Positions 1 to 6,805 of a stretch of 8,311 nt of DNA are shown here, piece after piece; the first letter of the stretch is position 1; every line of letters begins with the position of its first letter. This stretch comes from an uncultured Porphyromonadaceae bacterium (GTDB lineage: Bacteria; Bacteroidota; Bacteroidia; Bacteroidales; Muribaculaceae): positions 1 through 8,311 of the forward strand of contig CALJBF010000074.1 in assembly GCA_938027385.1 (NCBI GenBank), given 5' to 3'. The notes beneath the pieces are model-generated. The model was not told the DNA's origin, made no database searches, and saw only the letters and a program-made list of their open reading frames with translations. The translations under genes were made by a program, and so were the position numbers.

Positions 1-84
1 TGATCAGTATGACGAACAGTTTTTTCAATGCTTGCAAAAGTCGGAAAGAGAGTGTGTATATGTGGAAAGAGATGGTGTTATATA

Positions 85-100
85 CGGAAAAAGATTTCCG
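85..100 (-). terminator. Weak hairpin after the lipoprotein gene
   Basis: CGGAAA (85-90) and TTTCCG (95-100) pair perfectly around a 4-nt loop, 9 nt beyond the stop codon at 110. There is no T-rich tail after the stem on the minus strand, and the stem is only 6 bp, so this is a tentative terminator. The rest of 1-109 holds no gene that I can support. Confidence 0.28.
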
Positions 101-109
101 GGGCCCGTG

Positions 110-1537
110 TTACTGCAGTGGCTTGAACCGCAGGGAGTTGATGGTTCCCTGCCAGTAATACTGCTGCAGGGCGCCGTCGGTGCCGTAGCCGCCGAAAAGG
201 AAGAGCGTGGGCACCTCCCACTGGGTAATCGGTTTCACCGCCTTGGGGGTAATGGTGGCGGTACGCTCGAACACCAGCATGTCGGCTCCCCAGAGAGAGG
301 GGATGTATTCGGGCAGCTGGAGCAGGTCTGTGCCCTTGACCCAGGTCATGCCCAGGTCGCGCGAAACGTAGACATCGCGCTGTACGCCCTTAGTGGTGCG
401 GCCGCCGATGGCCACAAGAGCCGGGATGCGGCTTGACTGCCACGACAGGGTGTCGGTCTCGACTATGGTGTAGCGTGCCATGGCATAGCCCTGTGCGGCA
501 GGGAGTCCGCCACCTACTTTGGCCCACTGAGAGCCGTCATAGGCCCATGCGGCGCCTGTGAGGTCGCCCCCGGCGGTGACACCGCCGACAATCAGCACCT
601 GAGGGGCAAGCGCCCATTCGGATGAGAGCGAGGCGCTCTGCGACTGGCCGCTGACAGGGAAGGCCGGGTCGGCCGGAGATGTGGCGCCTGCGGGGTAGGC
701 GACATGCATCAGACGTCCGGCATCGGTGCGCAGGCCCAGCACGCCGTTGCCGTAGGGCGCCGAGATGGCATCCCAGCCGGTCTGGCCGGTAGCGGTCCAT
801 GCCGCGCCGTCGGCCGACGTGTAGAGTGTGCCGGCGTTGTCGAGCATATAGAGGGCGTCGGCGGCCGCTGTGAGCGACGCGACGTCGGGGTTGTCAGGCA
901 GAGTGCCGCCGAGCTGCTCCCACCGGCCGGCATAGATGTCGGTCGAGCGCGAGAGTACGGCACCGGTGGCGGTCATGGCCAGGTTGTAGGCGTGGTCGCC
1001 GAGTTTTACGGTGCGTTGTGCCGTTGCCGCCACGGGGAGGGGGCGGCGTTCGGTCTCGCCCCAGTAGAGCGAATCGGCCACGACGGTATGCACGTTTACC
1101 TTGACATCATATTCGCGCGTGATGGTGCCGTTGTAGCTGGTGATTTTCAGCTTTACGGGGCGCTCGAAGTTGAGGTGAGTGTCAGGGTCGGTGAGATAAT
1201 TAACCACTGTGTCGTTGCCGTTGCGGCTTGTCATGTGGAACTCGCAGACTGTGCAGGCGTCGGTCGACATTGACACGGCCAGGGCGTTGATCTTTGTGCC
1301 CACCGGGAGCGAGTCGGCGTTGAAGATCGTGGCGTTTGCCAGGTCGATCGAGAAGAACACCGAGTCGAGGTTGTTGAGCACATTCTTGTCCTCTTTGAGC
1401 GAGAACGCCTTGACGGCCACACCCGAATAGTCGGCTGTGCCCTGCTGTCCCGGCGAATCGCTTGAGTTACAGGCCGTGAGCATGGTCATGGCAGCTGCCA
1501 GTCCCACGCCGAAGGCCTTATATCCTGGTATTTTCAT
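110..1537 (-). CDS. DUF6242-like lipoprotein with C-terminal beta-propeller
   Basis: A 475-residue predicted lipoprotein. MKIPGYKAFGVGLAAAMTML leads to lipobox LTAC, with lipidated Cys23, so it should be anchored in the envelope. Residues about 35-155 form a beta-sandwich-like domain (VAVKAFSL, NADSLPVGTKINAL, YDVKVNVH) matching what I recall of DUF6242 N-termini. After ADSLYWGE, residues about 165-470 show short blade-like repeats with sialidase/Kelch-type turns: LYTSADGAAW near 238, VAIGGRTTKG near 375, VYVSRDLGMTW near 389 and LFLFGGYG near 446. This fits a beta-propeller. DUF6242 proteins are common in Bacteroidales and have no assigned activity. Start choice: an in-frame TTG at 1555 would lengthen it, but the ATG at 1537 gives a normal lipoprotein signal and lies downstream of the probable -7 box. 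The terminator upstream suggests its own transcription unit. No enzyme motif was identified. Confidence 0.82.
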   Translation of the reverse strand: MKIPGYKAFGVGLAAAMTMLTACNSSDSPGQQGTADYSGVAVKAFSLKEDKNVLNNLDSVFFSIDLANATIFNADSLPVGTKINALAVSMSTDACTVCEFHMTSRNGNDTVVNYLTDPDTHLNFERPVKLKITSYNGTITREYDVKVNVHTVVADSLYWGETERRPLPVAATAQRTVKLGDHAYNLAMTATGAVLSRSTDIYAGRWEQLGGTLPDNPDVASLTAAADALYMLDNAGTLYTSADGAAWTATGQTGWDAISAPYGNGVLGLRTDAGRLMHVAYPAGATSPADPAFPVSGQSQSASLSSEWALAPQVLIVGGVTAGGDLTGAAWAYDGSQWAKVGGGLPAAQGYAMARYTIVETDTLSWQSSRIPALVAIGGRTTKGVQRDVYVSRDLGMTWVKGTDLLQLPEYIPSLWGADMLVFERTATITPKAVKPITQWEVPTLFLFGGYGTDGALQQYYWQGTINSLRFKPLQ

Positions 1538-1559
1538 GTATGCGAAATATTTCAAACTG

Positions 1560-1593
1560 CAAAGTTAGCAAGATTTTGCAAATAGTGGCGCAA
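1560..1593 (-). promoter_or_regulatory. Probable promoter for the DUF6242-like lipoprotein gene
   Basis: On the minus strand TAACTTTG (1560-1567) matches the Bacteroidota -7 consensus exactly. The nearest usable TTG is at 1591-1593, 23 nt upstream, slightly longer than ideal, so the -33 element is weak. Transcription would begin around 1553-1556, leaving a short leader of under 20 nt before the ATG at 1537. This argues against translation from the TTG at 1555. Confidence 0.48.
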
Positions 1594-1689
1594 TCGCCGG
1601 GTATTTTGGCTTTTTTAAAGTTTGATGACGGCGAATACAACGCTTTTTAGACTTGTTAGCAAAACAAGTGCGAGTGTTGTGGAATCCTG

Positions 1690-1738
1690 AAAACAGATAG
1701 AGCCGCCATGTCCATTCGATGGGGCATGGCGACTCTAT
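1690..1738 (-). terminator. Hairpin terminator after the secreted-protein operon
   Basis: Arms at 1697-1710 and 1725-1738 pair over 14 positions in the minus-strand RNA, with 13 Watson-Crick pairs and one U-G wobble. The 14-nt loop contains a further small CCAT/ATGG stem. A short T run (complement of 1690-1693) follows a few bases after the stem. It lies 22 bp past the stop codon at 1761. The T run is short for a textbook intrinsic terminator, but position and stem strength support the call. Confidence 0.65.
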
Positions 1739-1760
1739 GTTATTGTCAGGATGCGTGTAA

Positions 1761-3950
1761 TCAGCGGGCTACGGTTTTCGATGCGCGGCTGCCGATGAGG
1801 GTGATGACCACCGAACCGGGCGCGGGGGCGTCGATGCGGCGTCCCTGCAGGTCGTAATATACGGGTGCGCCCTCGTCGTTGCCGGCGATGACCGGGGTTA
1901 TCCCTACCTGGTCGGCCTCGCCGATCTGCATGTTGTCGATGATGACGACCGGAGCGACTTTATGACGCGACTCGAAAGTGAACTGCACGGTCTTTCCCTT
2001 CAGGGCCGACAGGTCGGCCACCACCTGGTACCAGCCGTCGGCGCCCTCGATGTTGTCAAGCTCGATGTCGGCCACGGTCTGGCCGTCGGCGCTTACAGTG
2101 AGCGAGTTGCCGTTCTGGCCATCCTGTGTGAGCTTGTATGTCCAGAAGGCGAGCGCTGGTTTCTCAAGACCCGAGAGATCGAACTTGCCGGTAATCATGC
2201 CTGCGGTATCGTCGATGAAATGCGCCTCCGAGGCCAGGAAACCGCCGTCGTTGTCCTGTGCGGTGATGTCGGTGTCGTCGGTGTAGGCGTTCCATTTTGC
2301 CTCATGGCCGTCGATATTGGCGAAGAGCATCAGGCAGTCGCCGCCGGCAAACGATTCGGAGAAAGGCACTGCGTACGGCTCGCCCACATGGAGCATGTCG
2401 CTGCGGGTGAAGTCTGACATCCCCCCGGCGTTTACGGCCACGACGTCGTAGCTCAGGAACTGCTGTGCCCCGGGCTCGTAGGCGCTGAACGTGCATGTAG
2501 GCTCGGTGAGGTTGTCGAGCAGACGGGTGCTGTCGTCGCCGGTGGTGTATACGCGGTAGGTCACATATTCGGGAAGAAGCTCATTGCCGCGGATGTCGGC
2601 GGTGACCGGATCCCAGGTCAGCGTCACGGTTCCGGGCTCCGTGCCCTCTGTGAGCGTGACATTGGCGGGCGCCGCAGGCTCAAGCACGCCGACAAACGCA
2701 TTGATTTCGGCGGCAGGACTCTGGCCGTTGCTGTTTTCGGCGATGGCCGAGAAATCGTATCGGCCGTTGGCCGGCACTTCGGTCACAAACGAGATCAGCT
2801 GTCCGGGCCGCGGATTCATCACCGAGTGGCACAGGGTGCCGTCGCGGTAGAAACGGATGTATGTGAGTGCGTCGAGCGCGTTGCCGTCAAGGTCTGTCGA
2901 GGGGGCGGTCATGGTGACGTCGGCGCCGAGGAAACCGTTAGTGCGTGTCACGACATTGAAGTCGGTCGGTGCGGCGGGTGCAGCGGGCAGCATGGCCTCG
3001 CCAACCGAGAGGTTGCGCAGGGTGATGCTGTAAGTGTCGGGCACGCTGACGGCATGAATACCAATGTAATATAGTCCGTCGTTCTCGGGCTGTATCGTGC
3101 CTGTGTAGGTGCGGTACATAGAGTGGGCGGCGTCGGTCCGCTCGATGACGGCCAGTGTCATGGCCTCGGCGGTCGGGGCCGTTCCGGCCTTGACCTCGAA
3201 CCGCTCGTCGGTGCCGCTGTCGCCGGTGAGTACGTCGATCGAGAAGGGATATTTCATGCCGGCTGCCAGTTCGACGGGAGGCATGATCAGCCAGTCGTCC
3301 ATAGGCATGTCTGAGTTGTACGAGATGCCGGTTGTCTTGAGGAAACTGTCCTGTTTCCAGGTTATGCCGTCGCCGTTCACATCGAGGATGGTGAAACCGT
3401 CAAGCGCGCCGTCGGTGTTGAGCGCGTTGGTGTAGGGGAGGGTGACGGGATCGGGTGCGGCCTGCTGTTCGGGCAGTTCGAGGCGGAACGCGCCGTTCAT
3501 GTTGGCGTCATATTCATAATCGTCCTGCATGAGTATTATGTCGCCGGCGCCATCGAAGGTTATGACTCTGCCGTCGAGCTTGCCCAGCGGGAACGACATC
3601 ACCGAGTAGCGTCCGTCTTCATCGCTGACGCCGATTTCGCCGTCGGCTATCGAGACCGCATCGGGGTTGGTGGCGTTGATGGTCAGGTAGTAGTCGCGGT
3701 CAGAGAGCAGGTCGTCGCTGAAACGGCCCGATATGTAGGGGTTGGCGGCCATGGGGTTGACCACGCGGTACCAGCCGCTCTGTGCGGCGTCGGTCTCGAT
3801 GGTCACGGTATAGGTCTGCGCGGGGCATGAATATACGTCGGCGAGCAGCTCTTCGGTCAGCTGTGCGGTGCCGAGGGGAATCCACTGCGTGGGGGCCGCT
3901 GAGGCGGCGAGGGCGCCCGTCAGGGCGAATATGCTTAGAAATCTGTTCAT
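1761..3950 (-). CDS. Secreted multidomain protein: shared W-x-x-L-G-T domain, two jelly-roll-like domains, two Fn3-like domains
   Basis: Function not recognised in detail. The 729-aa product has a signal peptide (1-18, cleavage near ASA-AP). Residues 22-145 carry a third copy of the domain found twice in the upstream gene (QWIPLGT, GWYRVVNP, TINATNPDAVSI, VITF). Residues about 170-320 look like a choice-of-anchor-J / cleaved-adhesin type jelly roll (LPYTNALN, DDWLIMPPVEL, ending NLSVGEA). Two fibronectin-III-like units follow at about 324-420 and 426-522. A second jelly-roll-like unit spans 527-680 (VPFSESFAGG, ending NMQIGEA). The tail at 697-729 has VYYDLQGRR followed by G-S-V-V-I-T-L. Such domains usually bind glycans or proteins, and no protease or glycosidase motif is visible, so this is probably an adhesin or binding component. 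The start is ATG after an A-rich leader, 33 bp past the stop of the preceding gene, which indicates one operon. A strong hairpin follows the stop. Confidence 0.9.
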   Translation of the reverse strand: MNRFLSIFALTGALAASAAPTQWIPLGTAQLTEELLADVYSCPAQTYTVTIETDAAQSGWYRVVNPMAANPYISGRFSDDLLSDRDYYLTINATNPDAVSIADGEIGVSDEDGRYSVMSFPLGKLDGRVITFDGAGDIILMQDDYEYDANMNGAFRLELPEQQAAPDPVTLPYTNALNTDGALDGFTILDVNGDGITWKQDSFLKTTGISYNSDMPMDDWLIMPPVELAAGMKYPFSIDVLTGDSGTDERFEVKAGTAPTAEAMTLAVIERTDAAHSMYRTYTGTIQPENDGLYYIGIHAVSVPDTYSITLRNLSVGEAMLPAAPAAPTDFNVVTRTNGFLGADVTMTAPSTDLDGNALDALTYIRFYRDGTLCHSVMNPRPGQLISFVTEVPANGRYDFSAIAENSNGQSPAAEINAFVGVLEPAAPANVTLTEGTEPGTVTLTWDPVTADIRGNELLPEYVTYRVYTTGDDSTRLLDNLTEPTCTFSAYEPGAQQFLSYDVVAVNAGGMSDFTRSDMLHVGEPYAVPFSESFAGGDCLMLFANIDGHEAKWNAYTDDTDITAQDNDGGFLASEAHFIDDTAGMITGKFDLSGLEKPALAFWTYKLTQDGQNGNSLTVSADGQTVADIELDNIEGADGWYQVVADLSALKGKTVQFTFESRHKVAPVVIIDNMQIGEADQVGITPVIAGNDEGAPVYYDLQGRRIDAPAPGSVVITLIGSRASKTVAR

Positions 3951-3983
3951 TTCTGTATTCTATATGGTGTGTTGTTTCCGGAA

Positions 3984-5600
3984 TTAATTGTGGTAGATGA
4001 TTTTCTCGGCCTTGCCGTTGCCGAGGCGGATCACTGTCTGCCCCTGCGCCGGGTTGTCGATGGCCACGCCCTGCAGGTTGTAATACCGGTACGGAGCGGT
4101 GCCGGTATTGTCGGTTCCGATTTCCCGGATGGCGGTGGCGTGGTAGAGGTCGATGCGCATTCGGTCGCCCGAATTTACGAACCGGCCGTATTTGTAGCCG
4201 CGTTCGGCATATAGCAGGGTGTTGTTGGGGAAGGTGATCAGGCCATCGTCGGTCATCGAGCCTCCGAGTGCGTAGCCCTTAAGATAATCTGGTGTCATGC
4301 CGGCCTCCAGATAGTCGGCGAACTGCGACCATACCGCAGCCTGTCCGTTAGGTGTCTCCAGACCGAGCGAGCTTGCCTCTATGTACACGCCTCCGTCGGG
4401 GTCGGCGGCGTTGATGTAGATATAGTGGTGATGGTCATGCCCCTGCGTCATGATCGTCGACAATACAGGGTGGTATTTCATCGGGTCTTTTAGACGGAAA
4501 TAACCGGGCTGCGTCTTGTGTTTCTCTACATCGACGTCGATTATGGTCATGGGGAGTTCCATATAGAACGGCGATACAATTCCCTCGTACATGGTGCCGG
4601 TGCCTACCGTCTCCCATTCGTCATCATTGTCGAATTCGGCCATTACGGTAGTGAGTCGGGCGTTGACGATGTTGCCGTCGGCGTCAAGCGCCACAAGGTA
4701 ATATGAGTACAGGCCGCGCTTGTCGAGGTCGCTGACGATTATGCGGTCTGCATCGGCATCGATTTCCGTGCCGAGTTCGGCCACGATGTACGAATTCTCT
4801 GAATACAGGTCGACCAGACCCTCGAGAACCATAGCCTTCAGGGTGGCGATGTCATCACCCTTTACGGTCAGGTCTAACCCGATTTCATTTCCGTAGGCGC
4901 AGAAAGGGGCCTCGGTGGCCAGGCGGTAGTCGGGGATGTGTGTTCCGGGCAAGCCGATGCACATATTGCCGTCGCCGCACAGGTTCCAGCGGTCCACGTA
5001 CCATGTGACGAATGTGTCGGCGTCGAAACATATCATGCCGTCTTCCATGTAGCCGTATTCCATCCAGGCGTTACCCCAGCCGTTCTCGGGCACGAGCTGG
5101 CAGAAGGGGTACTGTCCGTTGTACACCTCATATTCGGGGATGTATACGCGGTTCGGGTCGGTTGCGTTGATGTAGACGTAGGTGGTGTTGTCGGGTGTTC
5201 CCACGAGTTCGGAAATCGGCGAATTGCTGCCGTATGGGATGCACCTGTACCATCCCGGCTGCTCTGCCGACTGCTCGATTTCCACGGGCCAGCGCAGGTC
5301 ATCGTCGGCGCCGTATTCGGTGAAGAGCCCTTCGCACCAGGTGCCGGTGCCGAGCGGGATCCATTCTCCCGACGGTACGGTGATCTCCACTGTCTCGTCA
5401 TCGGCCGGAGTGTTTTTGAGAACCGGCGCATCCGGGAGGTGGCGCATTGCCTTTGAGTCAAGCGACGATTCGGCTCTTGTCAGAGCGGCCGGCGTGTGTT
5501 TCAACGTGCCGGCTCGTGTTACCGACAGTGACTGGGTAGTGGCTGATGCCGACATTGCCGACATTGCCGCAAAAATCAGGGCCGTGTAGAAATGTTTCAT
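3984..5600 (-). CDS. Secreted two-repeat beta-rich protein with Y-Y-N-L-Q-G C-terminal tail
   Basis: Function not recognised. It starts with a clear signal peptide (MKHFYTALIFAAMSAMSASA, residues 1-20), then a Ser/Thr/Ala-rich stretch to about 75. Two diverged copies of one domain follow, at about 80-200 and 329-475. Each opens with E-W-x-x-L/V-G-T-G-T-x-x-E-G, continues through Q-P-G-W/Y-x-R and Y-I-N-A-x-D-P-x-x-V-Y-I, and closes near a D-G-x-I-x-F strand. Between them, about 225-325, is a domain that could be fibronectin-like. The last 35 residues contain RYYNLQG and a G-Q-T-V-I-R-L strand ending in KAEKIIYHN, a tail type I recall from many secreted Bacteroidales proteins and resembling sorting-type C-termini. 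A histidine-rich patch, GHDHHHY, lies at 387-393. No catalytic motif was found. It is the first gene of a probable operon with the next protein, 33 bp downstream, driven by the promoter at 5674-5704. Inferred location: cell surface or exterior. Confidence 0.9.
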   Translation of the reverse strand: MKHFYTALIFAAMSAMSASATTQSLSVTRAGTLKHTPAALTRAESSLDSKAMRHLPDAPVLKNTPADDETVEITVPSGEWIPLGTGTWCEGLFTEYGADDDLRWPVEIEQSAEQPGWYRCIPYGSNSPISELVGTPDNTTYVYINATDPNRVYIPEYEVYNGQYPFCQLVPENGWGNAWMEYGYMEDGMICFDADTFVTWYVDRWNLCGDGNMCIGLPGTHIPDYRLATEAPFCAYGNEIGLDLTVKGDDIATLKAMVLEGLVDLYSENSYIVAELGTEIDADADRIIVSDLDKRGLYSYYLVALDADGNIVNARLTTVMAEFDNDDEWETVGTGTMYEGIVSPFYMELPMTIIDVDVEKHKTQPGYFRLKDPMKYHPVLSTIMTQGHDHHHYIYINAADPDGGVYIEASSLGLETPNGQAAVWSQFADYLEAGMTPDYLKGYALGGSMTDDGLITFPNNTLLYAERGYKYGRFVNSGDRMRIDLYHATAIREIGTDNTGTAPYRYYNLQGVAIDNPAQGQTVIRLGNGKAEKIIYHN

Positions 5601-5673
5601 GTGTATATGATTGATTAGTAGTGATATAAATGTTCAGGCGTGACTGGCTTTAGCCTTGTGACAATCTGATATG

Positions 5674-5704
5674 CAAAGATATGACGAGTTTTTCACATTT
5701 CCAA
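5674..5704 (-). promoter_or_regulatory. Bacteroidota-type promoter for the secreted-protein operon
   Basis: On the minus strand there is a TATCTTTG -7 box (5674-5681), matching TAnnTTTG exactly, and a TTG -33 element (5702-5704) exactly 20 nt upstream. This is the normal spacing for the Bacteroidota housekeeping sigma factor. It would give a leader of roughly 65-70 nt before the ATG at 5600. The leader is AT-rich and has no Shine-Dalgarno sequence, as is usual in this phylum. The promoter lies just past the end of ribD, so the secreted genes are likely independent of riboflavin transcription. Confidence 0.72.
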
Positions 5705-5717
5705 TGAAAAATGTGAA
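5692..5717. promoter_or_regulatory. Candidate operator: 9-bp inverted repeat over the -33 element
   Basis: TTCACATTT (5692-5700) and AAATGTGAA (5709-5717) are perfect reverse complements separated by 8 bp. The dyad covers the -33 TTG of the operon promoter. The core AAAAATGTG at 5707-5715 recurs as a direct copy at 5736-5744, upstream of the promoter. The arrangement fits a dimeric regulator site that would block RNA polymerase or modulate it. The binding factor is unknown, and AT-rich sequence makes chance partial matches possible. Confidence 0.42.
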
Positions 5718-5779
5718 TAATATGCAAAATGAGATAAAAATGTGCGTTTTATGCCGATTCGTGTCGCTGATGTGCCGTT

Positions 5780-6805
5780 CTATCGGTGCCGGTACCATTC
5801 AATGGTGTTGCCGCCGAGGATTTCGCGGGATTCGGGGGCCTGGCTCGGCAGGGGAGGGCAGGGGGATGTTCCCTCGTCGCCGAGCGTGACGGGGGCGGTC
5901 TCGACCCGCAGGGCATCCCACAGGCCGGCCTCAAGCAGGGCGCCGGTAAAACACGGGCCTGCCTCGACGAGTACCGACGTGAATCCCGAGTAATAAAGTC
6001 CGGCGAACAGAGCCTCAAGAGACTCGTACCCTTCGATGAGCATCGGTTGCACGGGATTCGAGAATATTTTCTCGTTGCGAGAGAGAAGATGATGGCGGTC
6101 GATAATCACCGGCACGGGCTGACTGCCGGGCCACTTGCGCACAGTGAGGGCCGGATCATCGGCCAGTACGGTGGCCGCTGTGGTGAGGATGGCCATGTTT
6201 TCGGCCCGCAGCCGCATTGTGGAGAGTGTTGTGGCGCGGTTCGAGAAACGTGCCGCCGGCTGGCCTGGCGCGCGGCGCCAGTCCATGTAACCGTCGGCCG
6301 AACGGGCTATCTTCAGCGTGATATACGGGCGGTGAAGGCGGTGGGCGGTGAAAAATGCCGCGTTGAGCCGCTCAGACTCGTCGGCCAGGAGTCCGCAGTC
6401 AACCTCTATGCCTGCCTCGCGCAGCATTGCTATGCCGCGGCCGTTGACCTTCGGGTTGGGGTCGCCCGCGCCCACCACCACGCGGCGGAACCGGCATTCG
6501 GTGAGCAGTTTCGCGCAGGGGGGCGTTTTCCCGTAATGCGAGCATGGTTCGAGCGTCACATATATTGTAGATTCGGGCAACAGCGCGCGGTCTGCGTCGC
6601 TTACCGACCGCACGGCGTTTACTTCGGCGTGCGGGCCGCCATAGCGGCGGTGCCACCCCCGGCCGATTATGCGGCCGTCGGGGGCAGTGATCACTGCCCC
6701 GACCATCGGGTTGGGGGCCACATGCCCGCGGCCTCGCGCCGCCAGAGCAAGCGCGCGCTCCATCATCGCGCGGTCAAATTCGCTGAATTCACACATCATG
6801 TTCAT
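5780..6805 (-). CDS. ribD: RibD, bifunctional riboflavin biosynthesis deaminase/reductase
   Basis: RibD deaminates diaminohydroxyphosphoribosylaminopyrimidine, then reduces the ribose side chain with NADPH (second and third steps of riboflavin synthesis, cytoplasm). Residues here are counted from an ATG at 6817. The N-terminal deaminase has the substrate segment APNPMVGAVI (34-43), catalytic H-A-E at 63-65, and P-C-S-H-Y-G-K-T-P-P-C at 91-101, giving zinc ligands His63, Cys92 and Cys101. The reductase domain begins at RPYITLKIARSADGYMDW (163-180) and keeps ATVLADDPALTVR (215-227) and VEAGP (284-288), close to the E. coli RibD pattern I remember. The length is normal for the family and all catalytic signatures are intact. 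Start choice: the ATG at 6805 forms an ATGA overlap with the upstream stop and still leaves a normal leader before the domain. The ATG at 6817 (345 aa) is the alternative. No other rib gene is in the window. No separate promoter was seen, so it is probably co-transcribed with the AlbA_2 gene. Confidence 0.96.
   Translation of the reverse strand: MNMMCEFSEFDRAMMERALALAARGRGHVAPNPMVGAVITAPDGRIIGRGWHRRYGGPHAEVNAVRSVSDADRALLPESTIYVTLEPCSHYGKTPPCAKLLTECRFRRVVVGAGDPNPKVNGRGIAMLREAGIEVDCGLLADESERLNAAFFTAHRLHRPYITLKIARSADGYMDWRRAPGQPAARFSNRATTLSTMRLRAENMAILTTAATVLADDPALTVRKWPGSQPVPVIIDRHHLLSRNEKIFSNPVQPMLIEGYESLEALFAGLYYSGFTSVLVEAGPCFTGALLEAGLWDALRVETAPVTLGDEGTSPCPPLPSQAPESREILGGNTIEWYRHR

Noticed and set aside
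99..107. CGGG-G-CCCG palindrome after the lipoprotein gene
   Set aside because: A one-base loop cannot fold into a hairpin, and it is too short to call a binding site.
704..1273. 189-codon plus-strand frame inside the lipoprotein gene
   Set aside because: Antisense to a coherent lipoprotein with lipobox and propeller motifs, and no domain or promoter supports it.
1587..1598. GGCG/CGCC palindrome upstream of the lipoprotein gene
   Set aside because: Arms are only four bases with a four-base centre, so it is not distinguishable from chance.
4938..5456. 172-codon plus-strand frame inside the first secreted gene
   Set aside because: Antisense to conserved domain motifs on the other strand, with composition typical of a reverse-frame shadow.
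5671..5889. Short plus-strand frame across the ribD-secreted operon spacer
   Set aside because: It covers the promoter and dyad on the other strand and the 3' end of ribD, with no recognisable protein features.
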